Below are positions 18,988 through 22,312 of a stretch of 22,312 nt of DNA, piece by piece. A program made the position numbers and the translations under genes. Below the pieces are notes generated by a model. The model was not told the origin of the DNA and made no database searches. It saw only the letters and a list, made by a program, of their open reading frames with translations. The stretch lies in the IMG/VR virus record IMGVR_UViG_3300015263_001697, positions 1-22,312 of that record; one strand, given 5' to 3'. The stretch comes from a virus. Position 1 is the stretch's first letter, and every line of letters starts with the position of its first letter.

Positions 18988-19308
18988 ATGAGCAGAGGTG
19001 CGTGGGTCGTATCCATGGTAATGGTCGTGGTGCTCGGGATGATTTCGCCCTTGGGTGCGGTCGAGTGCGCCACAGGCGACAAGATACGGAGCGCCGCCGA
19101 GGACGAGGCGCGAACGTTCGCGCAGACCCTCGGCTTGGATGACGTCGGCGTGTCGTGCGCCGACGTAGACAGCGACGGCGACGGGTACGTGAGCTGCGCG
19201 ATCAACGCGGGGGCAGCCGGATTTCGTGCGGTTGAGTGCCGCAGTCGGTGGGCGATTGGGCATGGGTGCCGCGTTCCGAAGTTGCGCGCGGTCAGCCAAG
19301 AGCCGTAA
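18988..19308 (+). CDS. Predicted secreted Cys-rich protein with Asp-rich loop, 106-107 residues
   Basis: GGAGGAG lies 5 bases before the ATG. The N-terminus MSRGAWVVSMVMVVVLGMI is a classical signal peptide with probable cleavage after LGA (near residue 24). The mature part has five cysteines and the loop DVDSDGDGYVSC (about residues 60-71), which resembles a calcium-binding EF-hand or dockerin-type loop. The export signal places it in the periplasm or outside. It has no lipobox. A surface role such as superinfection exclusion is possible but not shown. It is flanked by small membrane or zinc proteins. Confidence 0.72.
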   Translation: MSRGAWVVSMVMVVVLGMISPLGAVECATGDKIRSAAEDEARTFAQTLGLDDVGVSCADVDSDGDGYVSCAINAGAAGFRAVECRSRWAIGHGCRVPKLRAVSQEP

Positions 19309-19328
19309 CGACCACGCCGATCGAGGCG

Positions 19329-19357
19329 TCGACAACGGCGCCGGGGCGACTTATACT
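19329..19357 (+). promoter_or_regulatory. Strong promoter TCGACA-17-TATACT
   Basis: TCGACA (19329-19334) and TATACT (19352-19357) each match five of six sigma-70 consensus bases at ideal 17-base spacing. The predicted start near 19364 precedes ATGs at 19377 and 19383. It lies in the 68-base gap after the secreted protein gene. Confidence 0.75.
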
Positions 19358-19376
19358 GCTGACCGAGCGGACAGCC

Positions 19377-19637
19377 ATGGCGATGTGTCGGAAGTGCAAC
19401 AGGGGTGGGACAAAGAGGCACGCACGTGGCTGTCCGCGTCGGGGGGCGTGCCACAAGAAGGGAGCCGCCGCGCGAGCGGCGTACGAGCAGCGGATGGTCG
19501 CCGCGAACGCGGAACTCGAGGCGGCAAACCAGGTGCTCGCAGAGCTGCAGCGGTTGCAGCGCGGGAAGGCGGGCGACTTCCGCGTGGTGTCGTTTGCCGT
19601 GCCAGTCCGGTGGACAGAGCACCCGCTTCCGCCGTGA
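19377..19637 (+). CDS. Small zinc-finger/coiled-coil protein, 86 residues
   Basis: The start at 19377 follows the TATACT promoter; ATG 19383 is also possible. The basic N-terminus has C-R-K-C, then C-P-R-R-G-A-C-H (residues 4-26), a likely zinc finger among many Arg/Lys, suggesting nucleic-acid binding. Residues 28-65 (AAARAAYEQRMVAANAELEAANQVLAELQRLQ) form a helix with heptad-like Leu/Ala spacing. The stop overlaps the next GTG (GTGA). The function is unknown. Confidence 0.68.
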   Translation: MAMCRKCNRGGTKRHARGCPRRGACHKKGAAARAAYEQRMVAANAELEAANQVLAELQRLQRGKAGDFRVVSFAVPVRWTEHPLPP

Positions 19638-19915
19638 GCACGATGCGGTTGGCGTGCCGGTGCTGTGGCGACGAGGCTTGTTTGCCGACGTTGCCGGATG
19701 TTGGCGAGGACGCGTTCTGCGACCATTGCCGCAGCGTGGTAGAACGAACCCCGCCGCCCAAACGAGCGGCGTGCTCACGTGATGAGCACGTGGGTGACGT
19801 GTGGCGAACCACGTTGGACGTGCTGGCCGAGGACGCCGCCGATGCGGCGTGGAGCGAAGAGGAGTGGTGGAGCGAACCACCACGAAGGGACACCTATGGG
19901 TATCATCACGGTTGA
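19634..19915 (+). CDS. Small zinc-ribbon protein with acidic tail, 93 residues
   Basis: The GTG at 19634 overlaps the previous stop. C-R-C-C-G-D-E-A-C near residues 8-16 and F-C-D-H-C (28-32) suggest a zinc ribbon; the rest is acidic and Trp-rich (WSEEEWWSEPP). An ATG at 19643 is an alternative start. It overlaps the following small gene by 20 bases. No family recognised. Confidence 0.62.
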   Translation: MSTMRLACRCCGDEACLPTLPDVGEDAFCDHCRSVVERTPPPKRAACSRDEHVGDVWRTTLDVLAEDAADAAWSEEEWWSEPPRRDTYGYHHG

Positions 19916-20069
19916 GTGGGTCGCGCGCTACCTGTTGACGGCGGAGGTGTGGGCCGAGGTCGGGTGGCTCGCGGCGGGGGACACGGCTGGGCCCCACGCG
20001 GTTGGGTACGCGTCTGCTCTCGCAGAGGGGGAACGCCGCTTGCGCGCGGCGGTGGGTGGGTCGGCGTGA
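19896..20069 (+). CDS. Hypothetical small protein, 57 residues
   Basis: The ATG at 19896, with GAAGGGA about 6 bases upstream, begins MGIITVEWVARYLLTAEVWAE. The product is amphipathic and Ala/Trp-rich with no recognised motif. It starts inside the preceding gene and its TGA overlaps the GTG of the RusA-like gene, giving tight coupling. Confidence 0.55.
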   Translation: MGIITVEWVARYLLTAEVWAEVGWLAAGDTAGPHAVGYASALAEGERRLRAAVGGSA

Positions 20070-20740
20070 TCCTTGGTCCGACCGAGATCGATGTCGTACG
20101 CCGGGTACTACTCCGTGGCGTGGTAGACATGGCCGCCGCGGACGTTGCGGCGGCGCGCGCGTTGCTTGCACGCATTGAGCGCGAGCACGTCGTGCGGGGC
20201 GCGCGCGTGTTCTCCTTGGAGTTGGGCATCGGGTCCGAGGCGACCAAGCAAGTGAAGAAGTGGGTGGCGGCGCGAAGGGAATTCAGAAAGAAACTGGGCG
20301 TCAAAAGGCTAAAAAAAGGCGAGGGCCCCGCGATAAGCGTGTTGGTATGGGCACCTACGCTTAACGAGTACAACGGACTGGACAGTCGGCAAAAGGAGCA
20401 ACTCCGTAAGGCCATCGACGCGAGGATCGTCGAGACGCGGGAGGGGTGGCCGGACTGGCACGCCGGGTTTCGAGAGGGAGCATCCGTGGCACGCGGCAAA
20501 GTTCGGGTGGCTCGCGAAGGGGGGCGCCGCCGAGCGGTGGTGGTAACGAGATACTCGAGCCGGCGTGTGGACGAGGTGAGCGTCGATGTGTGTGGGGGAA
20601 AGATGCCGATCGACAGGCTGGTGTTGGCGGGCGTGCTCCGTGGCGACACCGATGAGTGGCTCGTGCGCGAGGCGGCATGGGTGCCAGTGGCGCCGGGGCA
20701 TGGCAAGGTCGTAGTGGATGTGTACGAGATTGGAGGATAG
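20066..20740 (+). CDS. RusA-like Holliday junction resolvase
   Basis: The C-terminal half resembles RusA, the metal-dependent endonuclease that resolves four-way junctions in phages: VLVWAPTLNEY (near residue 92) in place of the usual PPSxN strand, a basic stretch with VARGKVRVAREGGRRRAVVV, then RRVDEVSVDVCGGKMPIDRLVLAGVLRGDTDEWLV (167-200), which parallels the RusA D-x-D ... K-x2-D-x-L ... GV-x2-D-D core (acidic D169, D174, D183, D194 and D196), and a closing strand GKVVVDVYEI. The N-terminal 85 residues are extra and helical. The match is by pattern and the acidic residues are not all in canonical spacing, so the call is moderate. The GTG start overlaps the preceding stop. It fits the recombination and replication context. 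Confidence 0.62.
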   Translation: MILGPTEIDVVRRVLLRGVVDMAAADVAAARALLARIEREHVVRGARVFSLELGIGSEATKQVKKWVAARREFRKKLGVKRLKKGEGPAISVLVWAPTLNEYNGLDSRQKEQLRKAIDARIVETREGWPDWHAGFREGASVARGKVRVAREGGRRRAVVVTRYSSRRVDEVSVDVCGGKMPIDRLVLAGVLRGDTDEWLVREAAWVPVAPGHGKVVVDVYEIGG

Positions 20741-20742
20741 CC

Positions 20743-21126
20743 GTGGGTTCGTTCCGCATCGCTCCGTACACCGGGAGAACGCAGTCAACCATCGGCCGCC
20801 GAAACGCGGTGCTTATCCGGAGCGAGGCCGGGGCATGTAGGGTCGTCGCGGCAGACGTAGACTCGTACGTCGGCGAGGTTTTGCACAAAACCTACGGCGC
20901 GAGCGACGGGTTTGACCTCGAGTTGGGGGTGGATGTCGAGGACTTGGAGCCCGGACTTTGGGTGGCGGACATCGCCATTCGAGGGCTCGGGCCGCCAGCC
21001 TGGTTCGGTGTCGAGCGCGACTGGCGGGTCGACTTGACGGGAGCGCGGCGGGCGACATCAGAAGACGTGTCCTCGTTCGGGCCGGGTGGTGACGAAGCCC
21101 AGATCGCCACGCTGGTTGATGCGTAG
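20743..21126 (+). CDS. Hypothetical protein, 127 residues
   Basis: Function not recognised. The GTG at 20743 has GGAGGA 5 bases upstream; the open frame begins earlier, inside the RusA-like gene. The product is beta-rich and acidic: FRIAPYTGRTQSTIGRRNAV, GACRVVAADVDSYVGEVLHK, FDLELGVDVEDLEPGLWVADIAIRG, WFGVERDWRVDLTGA. It is soluble with one Cys. Its last codons contain the -35 of the next promoter. Confidence 0.68.
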   Translation: MGSFRIAPYTGRTQSTIGRRNAVLIRSEAGACRVVAADVDSYVGEVLHKTYGASDGFDLELGVDVEDLEPGLWVADIAIRGLGPPAWFGVERDWRVDLTGARRATSEDVSSFGPGGDEAQIATLVDA

Positions 21127-21144
21127 CGTTTTGGTGGTTATGGG
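21116..21144 (+). promoter_or_regulatory. Rightward promoter, TGGT|TA class
   Basis: TTGATG (21116-21121), 17-base spacer ending GGTGGT, TATGGG (21139-21144). The predicted start near 21151 is followed by GGAAGG (21153-21158). This is 9 bases before the ATG at 21168, so I prefer that ATG to the one at 21159. Confidence 0.5.
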
Positions 21145-21167
21145 TAGGATGTGGAAGGATGGTCGAT

Positions 21168-21551
21168 ATGAGCCCGGGCGACCTTGTAGAACTCCTGGCG
21201 GCGGTCAGCGGGGTGTTCGCGGCATGCCTACGCGATGGCGGTGATGTGCCGACGTGTGTGCGTTGTGGCGGCATCGGGGCGATGCTGTGCGAGGAAACCG
21301 CGGGCCATGTTATCGGGACGGTGTGCCCTGAGTGTGAGCGCCCGACGGACCACGCCGTCTACGGTGGCCGGCGTGTTAACCGGGCGGTCAAGCGCCTGGA
21401 CCGACTCCTCCGGCGGCTTGAACGACAGCGAAATGTGGCGAAGGGCGTGCGAGCTGTGGCACCGTTCCTGGACAGTGACCCCGCGCGAGCAGCAGCGGTG
21501 CGTCCACAAGACATCGACTGGCACCTCGAACCAGACGAGATGAAGCCGTAG
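21168..21551 (+). CDS. Zinc-ribbon protein with helical C-terminus, 127 residues
   Basis: Function not recognised. C-V-R-C-G-G and C-P-E-C-E (near residues 30-60) predict a zinc ribbon split by about 25 residues (IGAMLCEETAGHVIGTV). Residues 70-98 (RRVNRAVKRLDRLLRRLERQRNVAKGV) form a strongly basic helix that could bind nucleic acid or coil. The ATG at 21168 is chosen for correct ribosome-site spacing; ATG 21159 is in frame three codons earlier. Two genes with their own TGGT|TA promoters follow each other here. Confidence 0.68.
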   Translation: MSPGDLVELLAAVSGVFAACLRDGGDVPTCVRCGGIGAMLCEETAGHVIGTVCPECERPTDHAVYGGRRVNRAVKRLDRLLRRLERQRNVAKGVRAVAPFLDSDPARAAAVRPQDIDWHLEPDEMKP

Positions 21552-21560
21552 GCCCCTCAG

Positions 21561-21588
21561 TCGACTTTGTGGGTATCGTGGTTATCCA
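21561..21588 (+). promoter_or_regulatory. Candidate promoter, TGGT|TA class, leaderless
   Basis: TCGACT (21561-21566), 16-base spacer ending CGTGGT, TATCCA (21583-21588). Seven bases after the -10 is 21595, the A of the next ATG. The -35 is weak. Confidence 0.42.
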
Positions 21589-21594
21589 AGGGGC

Positions 21595-22041
21595 ATGAAG
21601 AGATGGTCGACTACTAGTGACTCACGGGTCGAGTCCCCGCGCGCCGATGCGTTTTTGGCCGACCTCGAGGCTGTGTTTGCGAGGCACGGCCTGTCGATTG
21701 GACACGAGGACAGCCAGGGGGCTTTCATCATCGAGCCCTTCGACGAGTACAACGTGCGGTGGCTTCGCTCTGCTCATGTCGGTGACATCGGGCCTGACCC
21801 GGGCATTGCAGCGCTTGTCGATGGCCATGGCGACCTCGCCCGCGCGGCGATGACGGCCGAGCGTCGCGCGCTGCTTACGGGCATCGCGGCGGCAGCCTTG
21901 TGGGTTCCAGTCAGTGACGTGGTCGTCGACGACGACGGCCGAGTCTCGCTCGGCTGTGCTCTCACCTCGTCGGAGAACGACGCGCTCGCGATTGTGATGC
22001 GCCACGCCATGGGAGAGAACGATGGTAGCGCTAGTCGTTGA
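21595..22041 (+). CDS. Hypothetical phage protein, 148 residues
   Basis: The segment ADAFLADLEAVFARHGLSIGHEDSQGAFIIEPF (residues about 17-49) is a pattern I have seen in many phage hypothetical proteins, where a helix precedes S-I-x-H-E-D-x-x-G-A-F. Its function is unknown. The middle has a short helical stretch (AMTAERRALLTGIAAAALWVPV), too mixed for a confident membrane call. The C-terminus is beta-rich (DVVVDDDGRVSLGCALTS). The ATG at 21595 coincides with the predicted transcription start; AAGGGG directly before it is too close for a normal ribosome site. Its stop overlaps the next gene. Confidence 0.68.
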   Translation: MKRWSTTSDSRVESPRADAFLADLEAVFARHGLSIGHEDSQGAFIIEPFDEYNVRWLRSAHVGDIGPDPGIAALVDGHGDLARAAMTAERRALLTGIAAAALWVPVSDVVVDDDGRVSLGCALTSSENDALAIVMRHAMGENDGSASR

Positions 22042-22312
22042 CGGGACGGAACACCACATCGGTCAGATAGACCACGCCGAAATCCGGCGTCATGATGTCA
22101 TCATGCTTGGGGACGGTGAGCGGTGGCGAGTCCTTCGCAAGGAGTGGAGGAGCGGTCTGCGGGTTGAGCGGCACTCTGCCACTCCTGTCACATCCTGTGT
22201 GGCAGTTGTCGTGGTGCCGGAAAATCAGAAAGCACGAGAGATGGTGGCCACGGGGGGGGGGCGGCGCCCTGGTCTCCGCGAGATCACCGCACCCGTTGCC
22301 GGGTGCACCCGG
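22022..22312 (+). CDS. Partial hypothetical gene running off the right edge
   Basis: An ATG at 22022, overlapping the preceding gene by 20 bases, opens a frame that stays open to the last base (97 codons). It starts MVALVVDGTEHHIGQIDHAE and continues with a beta-rich pattern (IMLGDGERWRVLRKEWRSGLRVER). A run of ten G at 22252-22261 encodes part of ATGGGR. An indel there would shift the frame, so the part after it is uncertain. No family recognised. Confidence 0.6.
   Translation, partial: MVALVVDGTEHHIGQIDHAEIRRHDVIMLGDGERWRVLRKEWRSGLRVERHSATPVTSCVAVVVVPENQKAREMVATGGGRRPGLREITAPVAGCTR
22252..22261. repeat. Homopolymer run of ten G inside a coding frame
   Basis: The run (22252-22261) lies in the partial last gene. 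Such runs cause polymerase slippage in cells and indels in sequencing. Just beyond it GCACCCG (22289-22295) and CGGGTGC (22300-22306) form a 7-bp-arm hairpin with a 4-base loop. Confidence 0.9.

Noticed and set aside
18531-20171. Minus-strand frame of 546 codons over the small-gene cluster
   Set aside because: It runs antisense across at least six plus-strand genes with ribosome sites, promoters and a signal peptide; the translation is Arg/Pro/His-rich.

Overview
The window looks like the early/replication half of a high-GC (roughly two-thirds G+C by eye) double-stranded DNA phage, or a prophage of that type. It holds a DnaB-type replicative helicase, a DnaC/IstB-like loader, a lambda-O-like initiator carrying iterons inside its own gene, an SF2 helicase, a RusA-like resolvase, a sigma-70 family factor, a DNA adenine methylase relative, and many small zinc-binding or membrane proteins of unknown role. 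No integrase, terminase, capsid or tail gene, rRNA or tRNA was recognised. The codon bias (strong GC3) and several families suggest a high-GC host; Myxococcota or Actinobacteria are guesses, not demonstrated.

Layout. (a) 1-1014: one leftward gene cut by the window edge, divergent from everything to its right across a back-to-back promoter region (1069-1139). (b) 1153-4342: five tightly packed rightward genes: unknown, HAD phosphatase, unknown, stand-alone JAMM metalloprotease, D12-class adenine methylase with a repeat-filled insert. (c) 4302-4743: a short leftward Zn-ribbon locus that appears frame-broken. (d) 4831-9894: small HPDD protein, zinc protein, 22-codon ORF, sigma factor, SF2 helicase, decayed IS1-like transposase fused to a CGC zinc finger, and a 279-residue unknown. 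(e) 10067-14770: a paralogue of the HPDD protein, a winged-helix/GIY-YIG-like fusion, initiator with internal origin, loader, DnaB. (f) 14763-22312: about twenty small genes, including membrane proteins, a TrpF-like TIM barrel, a DUF7666-like protein, a secreted Cys-rich protein and the RusA-like resolvase; the last gene runs off the right edge.

How it fits together. Initiator, loader and DnaB are consecutive with overlapping start/stop codons, and the proposed origin sits in the linker of the initiator gene, as in lambda. The SF2 helicase and RusA-like protein would process recombination and replication intermediates. The sigma factor could redirect host RNA polymerase. Six candidate promoters in gene-start gaps, on both strands, share TGGT directly followed by TA at the -10 position; two others (10032-10059 and 19329-19357) have a strong TATACT -10. 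Several predicted transcription starts fall on or next to the start codon, suggesting leaderless mRNAs.

Most unusual: four perfect inverted repeats inside the methylase coding sequence, three sharing a CAG-C-CTG centre but with different, mutually compensating arms; the four 11-bp iterons in the initiator gene; the shared promoter motif; the three 11-bp tandem repeats at the start of the HPDD gene; and the decayed transposase fusion. All family assignments were made by eye from translated sequence with no database search.
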